Shown: positions 19,115-28,789, numbered from the stretch's first letter. The stretch: 64,000 bases of DNA from an uncultured Blautia sp. (GCA_946557785.1 CAMNTH010000005.1:122762-186761), one strand, 5' to 3'. The notes: generated by a model not told the origin, from the letters alone. Made by a program: numbers and translations.

Positions 19115-19141
19115 AAAATCCGGTACATTTGACCGGATTTT
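19115..19141 (-). terminator. Hairpin with minus-strand T-tract upstream of the operon promoter
   Basis: A perfect 10-bp stem (19115-19124 with 19132-19141) has a 7-base loop. Read on the minus strand it runs into seven T residues. No minus-strand gene ends here, so it may block read-through into the operon promoter from upstream antisense transcription, or act as a leader attenuator if transcription starts further upstream. Confidence 0.6.
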
Positions 19142-19187
19142 CCTGTACTTTTCATATTTACTGCATAATTCCCTTATCAACCTTCCC

Positions 19188-19240
19188 AATCTGTGGTATA
19201 AAAGAACTATATTCAACTGTATTCGTTTATACTACAGATT
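19188..19240. repeat. 13-bp inverted repeat before the sensor kinase gene
   Basis: AATCTGTGGTATA (19188-19200) and TATACTACAGATT (19228-19240) are complementary at 12 of 13 positions, 27 bp apart. The right arm contains a TATACT that could be the kinase -10 box and touches the AGGAGG site. It could be an operator spanning the promoter, or an RNA stem next to the ribosome binding site. Confidence 0.65.
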
Positions 19241-19254
19241 AGGAGGCTGCTCAT

Positions 19255-21054
19255 ATGAAGCTTAATATAAAAATGATGGTTCTGTTTTCTGTAATCATGC
19301 TGATGGCATTATTTGCCTTTTCTTCCTTTACTATAGAAATGAATATCAGCGGCAGCAACATCTATACGACTGCACGTTTCACCAATATGAGCACCAGTAT
19401 TGCAAGAGACCTTGAACAAAATATTAATATGATGCACATGACTGCCAATGACCTGTCCAAAAATCTTTCTTTTACATCCTCCCTGAACCAGTTCGTACGA
19501 GATGACAGCACAGATCATAAGGTAGGGGCTGCCGCCCGCAAAGCAGCCCTTCAGAGTCTGTATCAGTCCTCATTGGTAGACCAATGCTACCGTGTCAGCT
19601 TTATTTCTCTGGATGGGTCCTATATTACCAGCCTGCCAGACAAAGACTTTGCCTATACAGCTTCGCCAGAAGATATCCTGGAAACACTGCAGTCCAATTT
19701 AATTTCTTTTCCTGAGTCTGACAACGAACGCTTTGTCTGCCAGTTTTTAGCCCCCCATAATGATATTTTTGCCCCCAGGCAGGATGTCAAAGCCTTTGGG
19801 ATCGTCCATCCCATAGCACATTTTGGAAATATCATCGGCTATGTTACTGTATTAAACGAAATCAGCACCTTAGACCATATTCTGGACTTTATAGATAATA
19901 CTTCAGAGGTAGAAGTGCAGGCAGTTTTCGATGACGGAACTTTGCTTTACTGCAGCAGGGATACGTCCCGTGATTATCCCAACACACTTCCCATGGGCAG
20001 CATGCAGCCGTGGAATGATTCCAAAGCAGCTACTACTTTGGAAGTCCTTCATACCAGGATCGAATCCCTGGGGCTTAATTTGTACATTGCACAGGATAAG
20101 CAGATCACAGTTTTCCGCAATAATTCCATAAGAAACGATATTATCAAATGTGCACTGCTGGTCATGCTGATCTCTTTTGCACTGATCGGAGCAATTTCAC
20201 TTCGATTAACCCGCTCTATCCGTCTCCTGACTAAAAGAGTGAAACAGGCACCTGATAAAAATGTGCTTCTCTGTGAATCTCCCTCTGCACAAATACTTAC
20301 AGAAACGGTGACCGCACCTGGGGATCACGAAATTTATGAACTGGAGCTGGCCTACAATGAAATGATGCTCAGGCTAAGGAACAGTACTCTCAATGAGCTG
20401 AACCTTCGTGAATCCACCCTGCAGGCCCAGTTAAATGCCCTGCAGACACAAATCAATCCTCATTTTATATATAATACCCTCAACATTATTTCCGCCAAAT
20501 CTCTTGAAAACGGGAATTTTGATGTTATTGAAATCTGCGACCAGTTTGCCTCTATGCTCCGCTATTCTACGGATACCCGCTCCCGCACAGCCACGATGCT
20601 GGAGGAAATTGAAAATGTGCGCAGTTATCTGCTCCTGTCCAAAGCACGTTATGAAGACAATCTTGAATTCTTCATTGATATGCCGGACGACCTGCAAAAT
20701 ATGGAAGTTCCTAAGCTGACCCTGCAGCCCCTTGTGGAAAATGCCCTGACCCATGGTTACGACGGCAAAAATGTATTACGGAAACTGTCAATTATCGGCA
20801 AAATTGCAGGCAACACTTTGATTCTGGAAATCCGGGATAATGGAACCGGATTTTCCCCTGATCTATTGGAAGAGCTGCAGAAGCGGATTGCAGATATTGA
20901 AGCAGATTCCAGTTCCATAGAAGACTCCGGCTCTCATATCGGCCTTTTGAACACCTGCCTGCGCCTCCATTATTACAGCAAAGGAGCCATTCATGTGTCC
21001 ATCCGCAACCATCACGGGGCTGTTGTAACCCTGACTATGCCTATTGTGGAATAG
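19255..21054 (+). CDS. Sensor histidine kinase (YesM/LytS type)
   Basis: 599 residues. Membrane segments at about 7-27 and 297-317 frame a large extracellular sensor domain. Next come a HAMP-like region, the His_kinase motif with H403 in N-P-H-F-I-Y-N, and an ATPase domain with L-Q-P-L-V-E-N-A and R-D-N-G-T-G-F. The ATG follows AGGAGG. No regulator gene is adjacent, so the AraC-type regulator at 2497, at the other end of the operon, is the best partner. It probably senses a sugar from the GH3 reactions. The gene ends head to head against the decayed permease with no terminator. Confidence 0.9.
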   Translation: MKLNIKMMVLFSVIMLMALFAFSSFTIEMNISGSNIYTTARFTNMSTSIARDLEQNINMMHMTANDLSKNLSFTSSLNQFVRDDSTDHKVGAAARKAALQSLYQSSLVDQCYRVSFISLDGSYITSLPDKDFAYTASPEDILETLQSNLISFPESDNERFVCQFLAPHNDIFAPRQDVKAFGIVHPIAHFGNIIGYVTVLNEISTLDHILDFIDNTSEVEVQAVFDDGTLLYCSRDTSRDYPNTLPMGSMQPWNDSKAATTLEVLHTRIESLGLNLYIAQDKQITVFRNNSIRNDIIKCALLVMLISFALIGAISLRLTRSIRLLTKRVKQAPDKNVLLCESPSAQILTETVTAPGDHEIYELELAYNEMMLRLRNSTLNELNLRESTLQAQLNALQTQINPHFIYNTLNIISAKSLENGNFDVIEICDQFASMLRYSTDTRSRTATMLEEIENVRSYLLLSKARYEDNLEFFIDMPDDLQNMEVPKLTLQPLVENALTHGYDGKNVLRKLSIIGKIAGNTLILEIRDNGTGFSPDLLEELQKRIADIEADSSSIEDSGSHIGLLNTCLRLHYYSKGAIHVSIRNHHGAVVTLTMPIVE

Positions 21055-22212
21055 GCAAGCCAGGGAACCATCGCTCCCAAGATAAGAAGTATGGGAAGGG
21101 AAAAGATGCAGCCTATGACAAAGGATGCCCCAATGGTAAATACTGCATAATACATTCCTTCTAAGATCAGCATCCGTATCAGCTGTTTTCTTGTCATTCC
21201 AATGGCCTGCATGATTGCAAATTCTTTTTGTCTTGTCACGATTCCCGTAAGAATGGAATTGATAAAATTCAAAATTCCAATCACTGCAATCACAATAGTA
21301 AGCAGTCCTCCTGCCAGTATCACCAGGCCGATCATGCCTTCATATTCTCCAGACCAGAATTCTTTGGACTCATAATTCATCAAAGGCTCCACAGTCTCTG
21401 TGTAATTTTTCAGAAACTGGTTAAACTCTCCTTCCTTGTCATCCTCCACATCACAGGCATAAGTCATAAGGAACTCTGGGGACACCCATTCTTTAAAAAT
21501 TTCTGCTGAAGTATAATAAACAAAGTCAGCGCCCACACGGTCTGTTAAACCATAGTAATTTTCTTTAATGACAGAAAGGATTTCCACTTCTTTCTTTGTT
21601 CCGTCAGGCAAAACAAGTGTAATTGAACACCTCCTTTCCAAACTCTCCCATTGTATAATAATCACCATTTTCATCCTGCGGGATATAATCTGGTGCTTCA
21701 TATGTCTCCCCATCCGTCCACAGCCTGTCCACCAAAAGTGCTCTGGTAAGCACCTGACCCTGATTTTCCAAAAATATTTTTAACAGCTTCTGCTCATTGC
21801 GGCTAAGGGTCAGTTCTTCTCCCTGGCAGGTAAAAGATAGTCTGTCATAATCAAATACAAACCCGTCCATCTCATAAATTTCCTGGGATCTTTCCAGTTT
21901 TCCTCCCACCCGCCTTTTCGAAGCGTCAATTCTTGCACGAAGAACTGCCAGGCTGAAGGGTTTTGTCATATAATCATCTGCTCCAAGAGACAAACCTGTT
22001 ACCTCATCTATCTCCAGATTATTTGCCGTCAGCATCAGGATCGGAACATCGGATTCTCTTCGTACAATTTCTAAAAATTCATATCCGCTGCCATCCGGAA
22101 GGTTCACATCCAAATTGATCAGGTCAATCTGTTCTTTTTTTCAGACTTTCTTTGCCTCTGCAATATTAAAACACGAAATAAATCTGTCATCCTCTACAAT
22201 TAAAACTTTCAT
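21055..22212 (-). pseudogene. Decayed OmpR-type regulator fused to FtsX-type permease fragment
   Basis: From 22212 the frame reads M-K-V-L-I-V-E-D-D-R-F-I-S, then jumps to C-F-N-I-A-E, about 15 residues short of a normal receiver, and meets an in-frame TGA at 22143-22141. The same frame resumes with the phospho-acceptor motif L-D-V-N-L-P-D-G-S-G and a winged-helix part up to V-D-R-L-W. It then passes directly into residues that look like the outer domain of a MacB/FtsX ABC permease. Near 21630 a frameshift moves on to V-L-P-D-G-T-K-K and the permease's C-terminal membrane segments, which stop at M-V-P-W-L-A-Y where the kinase gene begins. The lost middle would have held the kinase, ATPase and most of the permease. 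Confidence 0.85.
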
Positions 22213-23093
22213 CACACATCCCAGTCCCAAATACTTAATTGTTTGTTTTCCCTCTTATCTTCAAAAAGCTGCAGATAGTGAAATATTTGCTCGTTATTAT
22301 GCACAATTCCATTTACTTCACATTTTCGATGAAATAGCTCCATTAATTTTCTGTTGCTGCTGCTTTCTATAATATACTGATTTCCATATGTGCAAATATA
22401 TTTTTCTTTTAGGCCCGGAAACAGGCGATCCAGCTGTTCATAGAAATATTCCCGGTTTCCTTCCCGAAGCGTCAGGCCTATTCCAAAGCAGATAATTCCA
22501 TAAACCTTTGCTTCAATACACATATCCAAAATACCGGAAATATTCTCCTGCGTATCATTAAGAAATGGCAGGATCGGCGTCATCCAGGCCACCGTAGGGA
22601 TTCCTGCATCCCTCAATTGTTTCAATACTTCAAAGCGTTCTCTCGTTGTACTTACATTTGGCTCAATCTTTTTGCACAGGTCTTCATCATACGTGGTCAA
22701 AGTCATCTGCACAATGCATTTTGTCTTGTTATTTATTTTCTGCAAAAGATCCATGTCTCTTAAAATAAGGTTTGATTTCGTGATAACCGTAAAGCCAAAT
22801 CCATGATCATAGATCAATTGCAGCGCCTTCCTGACATTTCCAAGCTTCTTTTCCAGCGGAATATAAGGGTCAGTCATAGAGCCGGTGCCAATCATACATT
22901 TTTTGCGCTTATGAGTAAGAGCATGCTCCAACAGATCAATCCCATTCTCTTTGACCTCAATATCCTCAAAAGCATGCTCCATGTGATAGCATTTACTTCT
23001 GGAGTCGCAGTAAATACACCCGTGAGAACAGCCGCGGTATAAATTCATCCCATTCTTAGCAGATAGTATTCCCTTCGCTTTCACAAAATGCAT
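22212..23093 (-). CDS. SplB-like radical SAM protein
   Basis: 293 residues. The iron-sulfur motif C-x3-C-x2-C reads C-S-H-G-C-I-Y-C near residue 22. N-L-Y-R-G-C precedes it, and the central part has I-G-T-G-S-M-T-D-P-Y, typical of the spore photoproduct lyase-related family (COG1533). Many such proteins are not true lyases, and this one is shorter than SplB (about 340), so a general radical SAM label is safest. The start follows AGGAGG. Its stop TGA overlaps the ATG of the decayed regulator. It is probably co-transcribed with the MerR gene upstream. Confidence 0.8.
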   Translation of the reverse strand: MHFVKAKGILSAKNGMNLYRGCSHGCIYCDSRSKCYHMEHAFEDIEVKENGIDLLEHALTHKRKKCMIGTGSMTDPYIPLEKKLGNVRKALQLIYDHGFGFTVITKSNLILRDMDLLQKINNKTKCIVQMTLTTYDEDLCKKIEPNVSTTRERFEVLKQLRDAGIPTVAWMTPILPFLNDTQENISGILDMCIEAKVYGIICFGIGLTLREGNREYFYEQLDRLFPGLKEKYICTYGNQYIIESSSNRKLMELFHRKCEVNGIVHNNEQIFHYLQLFEDKRENKQLSIWDWDV

Positions 23094-23163
23094 GAAATTT
23101 CCTCCTAACTTTTTTGCACAATTAACAACACCGGCAAATCTTTTTAATAATAGTTCCTTTTTT

Positions 23164-23982
23164 CTACTTTCTTTTTACCGGATAGCACACCTCTGTCACA
23201 AGCTCCTCGGGATCATCTGTCTGTCCCGGACTTACATGGTAAATGCAAAAGGACTTCCCATCAAAATCATATCCATTTGAAGCTGCCCAGTCTGCCACTG
23301 CCTCATTAACTCTGCCAATCTGGTCATAACTTCCTTTGTAAATAGCAGATGCAATCTGAATAGGCGGCACAGTCTTAAATTTCACATGCTCCGTATCCTG
23401 ATATGTTCCTATCACTGTACTCTGAATTTCCACATCAGGATCATGTTCCTTAAATCCTTCATCATGAAAGATCGCCATCCCATAACATGGAACTGCCAGC
23501 TGTACCTTCTGCGGTTCCAGTTCCCTGCACATTATCTCCCACAATTTCCCTTCATGATCATATGCTGGAATCACCTGGCGCACACTTGCAACATAGCGTT
23601 CCGGCAGTGTTTTTAATGTAACATTGTAATTCATAAGGTTACCATCCTTTCTCAGCCATTTCAATGTGCTGTCAAGGAGTATAAGCTTTCGCTGTGTTTC
23701 CACAGCCTCCGCTTCCAATTCCATACGCTTTCCAAGCAAAAATTGTTCCATTTCCTGCGCATCACTATATTTCTCCAGTATTTCCTTTATCGTCAAAAGC
23801 CCGAATCCCAGGCCCTTCAGGGTTTGTATCCTTCCCGCAAGGGGAAGCTGGGCTTCACTGTAATACCGGTATCCTGTAAAATGATCTACACTTTCCGGAT
23901 GCAGAATGCCGATCTCGTCATAGTGCCGAAGCATACGGATGCTGATTCTTGACAGCTTTGAAAAATCTCCTATTTTTAACAT
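23164..23982 (-). CDS. MerR-family regulator with GyrI-like effector domain
   Basis: 272 residues. The N-terminal winged helix L-K-I-G-D-F-S-K-L is followed by R-H-Y-D-E-I-G-I-L and G-Y-R-Y-Y. A coiled-coil linker and a C-terminal GyrI/effector-binding domain (about 115-270) resemble BmrR-type sensors. The ATG at 23982 is chosen because GAGGTGG lies directly upstream; a GTG nine bases earlier overlaps it. It probably controls its own promoter, which has a MerR-like 19-bp spacer, and the downstream radical SAM gene. The ligand is unknown. Confidence 0.88.
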   Translation of the reverse strand: MLKIGDFSKLSRISIRMLRHYDEIGILHPESVDHFTGYRYYSEAQLPLAGRIQTLKGLGFGLLTIKEILEKYSDAQEMEQFLLGKRMELEAEAVETQRKLILLDSTLKWLRKDGNLMNYNVTLKTLPERYVASVRQVIPAYDHEGKLWEIMCRELEPQKVQLAVPCYGMAIFHDEGFKEHDPDVEIQSTVIGTYQDTEHVKFKTVPPIQIASAIYKGSYDQIGRVNEAVADWAASNGYDFDGKSFCIYHVSPGQTDDPEELVTEVCYPVKRK

Positions 23983-24024
23983 TCGTTCCACCTCACATAT
24001 ATGTGTATTCCTGAGCTCAATTCT

Positions 24025-24055
24025 ACTTTAAAGTATACCACAATGTGAGTGTCAA
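24025..24055 (-). promoter_or_regulatory. MerR-type promoter with 19-bp spacer
   Basis: Minus-strand TTGACA (24055-24050) and TAAAGT (24030-24025) are separated by 19 bp. The spacer holds a partial dyad, CACATTGTGG. Long spacers are the mark of MerR-activated promoters, so autoregulation is likely. Confidence 0.6.
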
Positions 24056-24128
24056 GTATCAATTTCATTTCATACCGTTTTCTTTTTTGCAGGAAATATG
24101 GTACCACAATTTAGAAGCTAATATTTAA

Positions 24129-25301
24129 CTATTCCTTTTCCCTATTTAAGATAAAAAGCATAATTAACAAAATAACTGGAAATGCAATTCCTACTCCCAT
24201 GCCTGCCCGAATATTGTCGCCTGCACTTTGTGTAACACGGCCAACGATTCCAGGCCCTATGCTTCCCCCAAGATCTCCTGCCATTGCAAGAAGGGCAAAC
24301 ATAGCAGTTCCCCCTGACGGGAATTTTTTAGCAGAAATACTGATGGTACCCGGCCACATAATCCCCACAGAAAAACCGCAAAGGATACAGCCTATCAGTC
24401 CTGCTATGGGATTTTCTGACACTGCTGCAAGAAGATAACAGGTCACGCACATGAATCCGCATCCTGTCATGAATTCCATTAAATTCATTTTGTCACCGTA
24501 TTTTCCAAAAATCACCCGGCTTATTCCCATTGTAACTGCAAACATACATGGACCAGCCAGATCCCCAATGGTCTTCGATAATCCCAGTGCAGCCTCTGCA
24601 TAAGCAGATGCCCACTGTGCCATGGCAAGTTCCGATGCCCCTGAGCAGATCATCAGACATATGGCAATCCAGAACAAAGGTTTTCTGAATAGTTCTCCTA
24701 TTCTCATTCCTTTTCCTTCGTCAACTAAATACTCAATAGGACAGGCTGCAAAATTATAGATATTAACTGCCGGAATCAAAGCCCATAAAACAGCCAGCCA
24801 TTTCCAGCTATCCATACCGAATACTGCAAAGAACAATGTGGAAATTACAATGGTACCCACAGAACCCCAGCAATAAAATGAGTGAAGCAGACTCATGGTC
24901 GCCTCTTTATTTTCAAAGGGACATGCCTCCACGATGGGGCTGCACAGCACTTCAATAAGACCGCTTCCAACTGCATATACAATCACGCTCAATATAATGC
25001 CAATAAACGGATCCGGCAAAAGTTCCGGAAGAAAAGCCAGACCCACCAGCCCACCTGCAGAACATACTTCTGAAGCAACTATACAGACACGATACCCAAT
25101 CCTATCCACAAATTTAGCACAAAACAAATCCACCAAAAGCTGTGTAAAGAAAAAACATGTGGAAATCAAAGCTATATTTCCAAGGGAAATTTCATAATCA
25201 CTATGAAATTTCAAAAACAGCAATGGGGCAAAATTGGCTGCGATCGCCTGTGTAATAACCCCCATATAACAGGCTATTTTTGTTTTTCTATAATCCGGCA
25301 T
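24129..25301 (-). CDS. MFS transporter, sugar-type
   Basis: 390 residues with about twelve membrane segments. The ATG at 25301 follows AAAAGGAG; a GTG nine bases upstream is less well placed. It resembles sugar and sugar-acid porters of the FucP/YihN sort by general layout. I see no substrate-defining motif. It begins 24 bp after the regulator gene of the two-component pair, so it is probably the third gene of that operon. It could import a monosaccharide or export a by-product. Confidence 0.8.
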   Translation of the reverse strand: MPDYRKTKIACYMGVITQAIAANFAPLLFLKFHSDYEISLGNIALISTCFFFTQLLVDLFCAKFVDRIGYRVCIVASEVCSAGGLVGLAFLPELLPDPFIGIILSVIVYAVGSGLIEVLCSPIVEACPFENKEATMSLLHSFYCWGSVGTIVISTLFFAVFGMDSWKWLAVLWALIPAVNIYNFAACPIEYLVDEGKGMRIGELFRKPLFWIAICLMICSGASELAMAQWASAYAEAALGLSKTIGDLAGPCMFAVTMGISRVIFGKYGDKMNLMEFMTGCGFMCVTCYLLAAVSENPIAGLIGCILCGFSVGIMWPGTISISAKKFPSGGTAMFALLAMAGDLGGSIGPGIVGRVTQSAGDNIRAGMGVGIAFPVILLIMLFILNREKE

Positions 25302-25324
25302 GATGTACACTCCTTTTCTCTTTA

Positions 25325-26851
25325 CTATTTTTCCATCATACTGCGGTATTCCTTCGGAGTTACCTTAGCGGCTTCCTTAAAGATTCTGCTGAAGTAATGC
25401 TGATCCGCAAACCCAAGGGTTTCGCTGATTTCCCGAATTGAAAGCTCTTTGTTTTTCAGCATTTCCATAGCATCTGCCATTCGAAGCGCATGAATCAGTT
25501 TCAGCGGTGTCTGTCCCTTGGTTTTTTTGAAAAGCCTGGTGATGTAAGAATGGTTAAAGTGATACTTTTCCGAAAGCTCCGCAAGGTTAATGGGCTCTGT
25601 ATAATGCTTATGAATATAATCACTCATCTGCTCAATGGCGTCTTCGATCTCCGAAGGCATAGGCTGGTTTCTTTTGCCCCAGTCTGCCAATTCTCCGGCG
25701 ATCTGAACTGCCGCATTCTCAAGACATCCTTCTCGTTCCAGAGAAGAAAAAACATTCTGAAACATTCTATCATAATCTACTTCTGAGAAAAACAGACATT
25801 GCTGGAACAGAATCAAAATCTGATGTACCATCTTCTCAATCCACTGCTGAGAATAGCCGCCTCTTTCCCATTCTCCAAACATCTGCAAAACTGCCGTTTT
25901 GATCCCTGCTTCATTGTTGGAATTAAACAGCGCCTGCAAATGGCTGACTGTCACAGACTGCAAGACCGCAGGGGGAAATTCCGGCACTTCCATCCCATTA
26001 GGAAGCAATGCACAATCTCCCACCTTTAGATTGGCAAAAAGTCTCTGCCGTACCTCCCGCAAAGCCACATGCAGCATTTCCCATGGCACATCCTCCTGCA
26101 TATAGGATATGTTGACAGACATATCCGGAAATACTTCTTTTATATGATTCAGCAGCTTCTGTGCCGTTTTATTCCAGCTTTCCCCACAGCCCTCCAAAAG
26201 AATGAGCCGCTGATTCTGAGCTTCCTCGAATATATAGGATTCCTCTGCCCTGCAGGAAGAGCCCTTCAGGATATTACTCCATCCCAATTTCAGATTTCCT
26301 GTTTCTCCTTGATTCTTTCCCCGTATCCGAAGATTTCCCACACAGATCAGAAACATGCCGAAACGCTTCTTCTCCAGATACTCTCCCAGATCCTCCTTAT
26401 CAATTCCCCCACCTGTCTGATGAAGCTGCTCCCGAATCAGGCTCCATGCTTCATCCTTTGCACGAACCAGGATCTTCTTTTCCAATATATCCAAAGTCTC
26501 TTCAAGCTGCGTTCTCTGCACAGGCTTTAAAAGATAATTGCTTACACCATATCCAATCGCTCTGCGGGCATACTCAAAATCATCGTATCCGCTGATGATC
26601 ACAAGAAAAATAGAAGAATATTTTCTTTTCAAAATTCCCGCAAGCTCCAGCCCATCCATCATAGGCATACGGATATCCGTAAATACCACTTCCGGCAAAG
26701 TCTTTTCAATTATCTCCAAGGCCTCTGCTCCATTATAGGCAGTTCCCACAACTTCAAAAGAGGAATTGGTCTGAAGAATTTTTTTCGTTATGTTCTTTAA
26801 AAGCAGTACCTCATCCTCTACAACCACAGTTTTAATTTTTCTGTTTTTCAC
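25325..26851 (-). CDS. AraC-type response regulator (YesN-like), second system
   Basis: 508 residues. The receiver domain has E12-D13, phospho-acceptor D59 (V-F-T-D-I-R-M-P-M-M-D-G) and L-L-K-P. The C-terminal AraC DNA-binding domain ends in L-G-F-A-D-Q-H-Y-F-S-R-I-F-K. It overlaps the end of the upstream kinase gene by 20 bp, so the two are translationally coupled. The probable target is the divergent sugar importer at 28827. Confidence 0.93.
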   Translation of the reverse strand: MKNRKIKTVVVEDEVLLLKNITKKILQTNSSFEVVGTAYNGAEALEIIEKTLPEVVFTDIRMPMMDGLELAGILKRKYSSIFLVIISGYDDFEYARRAIGYGVSNYLLKPVQRTQLEETLDILEKKILVRAKDEAWSLIREQLHQTGGGIDKEDLGEYLEKKRFGMFLICVGNLRIRGKNQGETGNLKLGWSNILKGSSCRAEESYIFEEAQNQRLILLEGCGESWNKTAQKLLNHIKEVFPDMSVNISYMQEDVPWEMLHVALREVRQRLFANLKVGDCALLPNGMEVPEFPPAVLQSVTVSHLQALFNSNNEAGIKTAVLQMFGEWERGGYSQQWIEKMVHQILILFQQCLFFSEVDYDRMFQNVFSSLEREGCLENAAVQIAGELADWGKRNQPMPSEIEDAIEQMSDYIHKHYTEPINLAELSEKYHFNHSYITRLFKKTKGQTPLKLIHALRMADAMEMLKNKELSIREISETLGFADQHYFSRIFKEAAKVTPKEYRSMMEK

Positions 26852-28646
26852 GAATCGGTCCTCCTATCATAATCTGTGCGCCTCTATCTGAAGGATTGCT
26901 GATTTCAAAAAGCATATCCTGTCCAAACAGCAGCCACAAACGTAAATAAAGATTTAATATTCCCATTCCATTCACTTCCAGCTCCGGAATATATCTTTTT
27001 CCTTTCGGTGCACATGAGATCTTTTGTGTATCCTCATAAAAATGTTTCAGATACTCCTCCGAAAAGCCGGTTCCATTGTCCCTGACACAAATATACCACC
27101 GATCATCCTGAATCTTCCCCTGAACCCGAATCACCCAGGGCGGCAAAACATCAAGACCATATTTCACACAGTTCTCCACCAATGGCTGAATGGTCAGACG
27201 GGGAATTTTCATTTCCCAAAGCTCCTGCGGAATATCCATCAAAAACTGAATCCGTTCCTCATACTTTACTTTGATTAGATTCATATATGATACTGTATGT
27301 TCCATCTCCTGCTTCATAGATACCATTGCCTGGGTTCCGGAAGCAATATACCGAAGCAGCATAGACAAATCCTCACACATTTTTACTGCTTTTTCATTTT
27401 CCCCGTCCTCTGCCAGAACACTGATGGAAGACAGGGTATTATAAATAAAATGAGGATTCATCTGGGACTGCAGAGCCAGCATCTTTGCATTGACTGCCTG
27501 GGTCTGGGCCTCAATGGTACTTTGAAGAGAATTTTGGAGATTCGTCTTCATTTGGCCAAAGGAACGATACAGGGAATCCAGCTCCCTGTACTGGTTCTGA
27601 TAATTTGGAAGGCGGAATTCGTCCAGATGCTCCAGTTCCAGTGAGCACACATGCTGTTCAAGCTTTTGAATAGGGGTTGCAAGACCTGCCGCAATGCGAT
27701 TAGTCAGCAGCATCAGCACAAGCAGTACAAATAAAAAAATGAAGATAATCAAATGCTGAAACTCAAAAAAAGCAGAAAATAAGTCCTTTTCCGATTCAGC
27801 CACCAGTACGGTCCATTCAGTAAAAGGAGATGTTTTTGATACAAATAATACTGTTTCTCCCTTTTCATTTATGGTTTTATGTAAAGTTTCATCCAAAGAA
27901 GCCTCACTCAAAAATGCCTGTATAAAATCATGGGTCTTTGGAGAAAGATCTTCCTTAATAGGATAGATCCGCTCCCCTGCTGCATTATAGACAAAGATCC
28001 GCTTTTTGTCCTTCTGGTTATGAATAGAATCTGTGATCTTTCGGCTAAGATACCCATAATCCATCTGCAGTTCCAGGATCGCAGTTTCTTTTGTTGGATT
28101 CACAGGTGCAAAGGCCCGGCAAAGAGAAATAGCCGGTTCCTCTCTTTTATTCAGGCTTAGGGTGCCTGCAGGAAGAATGATCTTTTTGCCGTATGCATTT
28201 ATAACCATCTGCTGCCAAGGCAAAGCAGCAACTGTCTGTGGCTCTATCATCCGGAAATGACTATTGTCACCTACATGCACATATCTTCCGGAAACATCAA
28301 ACATATTCAGTTCCAGATAGTCAAAGGACAAACGCAGGATTTCAAACAGAGTCTCTGAAAAATCCCGTTTATGATAATATGCTTCTGCGCTGTCTGAATA
28401 ATTGTCTTTTATAAACAAAGAACGGATCTGCCTGGAATCCACGATCCTCTTGGAAAGCTGATCTACCCGTTCCATCTGGGTATCTAAAATAGTAGAAATA
28501 TTATCACAGTCTGCCTGAAGCTCACTCTGGGCATTTGACTGCAGTTCGTTTCCCCAAACACGATACAAAACCAGCATAAATACAACACTCAAAGAAAGAA
28601 TCAATATGGCATACCGCCAAAATAGCTTAGAATGCAAGGATCTCAT
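26832..28646 (-). CDS. Sensor histidine kinase (YesM type), second system
   Basis: 604 residues. The ATG at 28646 follows GGAG and opens directly into a membrane segment (about 8-28); a longer frame from 28718 adds 24 residues with no domain. A second membrane segment lies at about 292-315, with a sensor domain between them. A HAMP-like region, H399 in N-P-H-F-I-Y-N, the N box L-Q-P-L-V-E-N-C and R-D-N-G-T-G-F follow. It is divergent from the binding-protein gene at 28827, the usual layout for sugar-sensing pairs. Confidence 0.93.
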   Translation of the reverse strand: MRSLHSKLFWRYAILILSLSVVFMLVLYRVWGNELQSNAQSELQADCDNISTILDTQMERVDQLSKRIVDSRQIRSLFIKDNYSDSAEAYYHKRDFSETLFEILRLSFDYLELNMFDVSGRYVHVGDNSHFRMIEPQTVAALPWQQMVINAYGKKIILPAGTLSLNKREEPAISLCRAFAPVNPTKETAILELQMDYGYLSRKITDSIHNQKDKKRIFVYNAAGERIYPIKEDLSPKTHDFIQAFLSEASLDETLHKTINEKGETVLFVSKTSPFTEWTVLVAESEKDLFSAFFEFQHLIIFIFLFVLLVLMLLTNRIAAGLATPIQKLEQHVCSLELEHLDEFRLPNYQNQYRELDSLYRSFGQMKTNLQNSLQSTIEAQTQAVNAKMLALQSQMNPHFIYNTLSSISVLAEDGENEKAVKMCEDLSMLLRYIASGTQAMVSMKQEMEHTVSYMNLIKVKYEERIQFLMDIPQELWEMKIPRLTIQPLVENCVKYGLDVLPPWVIRVQGKIQDDRWYICVRDNGTGFSEEYLKHFYEDTQKISCAPKGKRYIPELEVNGMGILNLYLRLWLLFGQDMLFEISNPSDRGAQIMIGGPIREKQKN

Positions 28647-28676
28647 ATATGCTTTTCTCCAATCCCATAATGTTCT

Positions 28677-28705
28677 ATTATAATCGAAAATAACAAAGGC
28701 TTCAA
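28677..28705 (-). promoter_or_regulatory. Promoter of the kinase-regulator-MFS operon
   Basis: Minus-strand TTGAAG (28705-28700), a 17-bp spacer and a perfect TATAAT (28682-28677) lie about 30 bp upstream of the kinase ATG. This is a good housekeeping promoter, so the sensor operon should be constitutively expressed. Confidence 0.75.
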
Positions 28706-28783
28706 GAAGCAACCGCACATGCAGTACAAAAAATGCACAACGAAAAGTAGATTTTGTTTAAAGATTTTTACACAATAAACAAG

Positions 28784-28789
28784 TATAAT
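28784..28789 (+). promoter_or_regulatory. -10 box of the sugar importer operon
   Basis: A perfect TATAAT lies 38 bp before the ATG at 28827, with no -35 box at 16-18 bp. Upstream, AGATTTT occurs twice, 13 bp apart (28749 and 28762). This suits activation by the adjacent AraC-type regulator. Confidence 0.5.
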
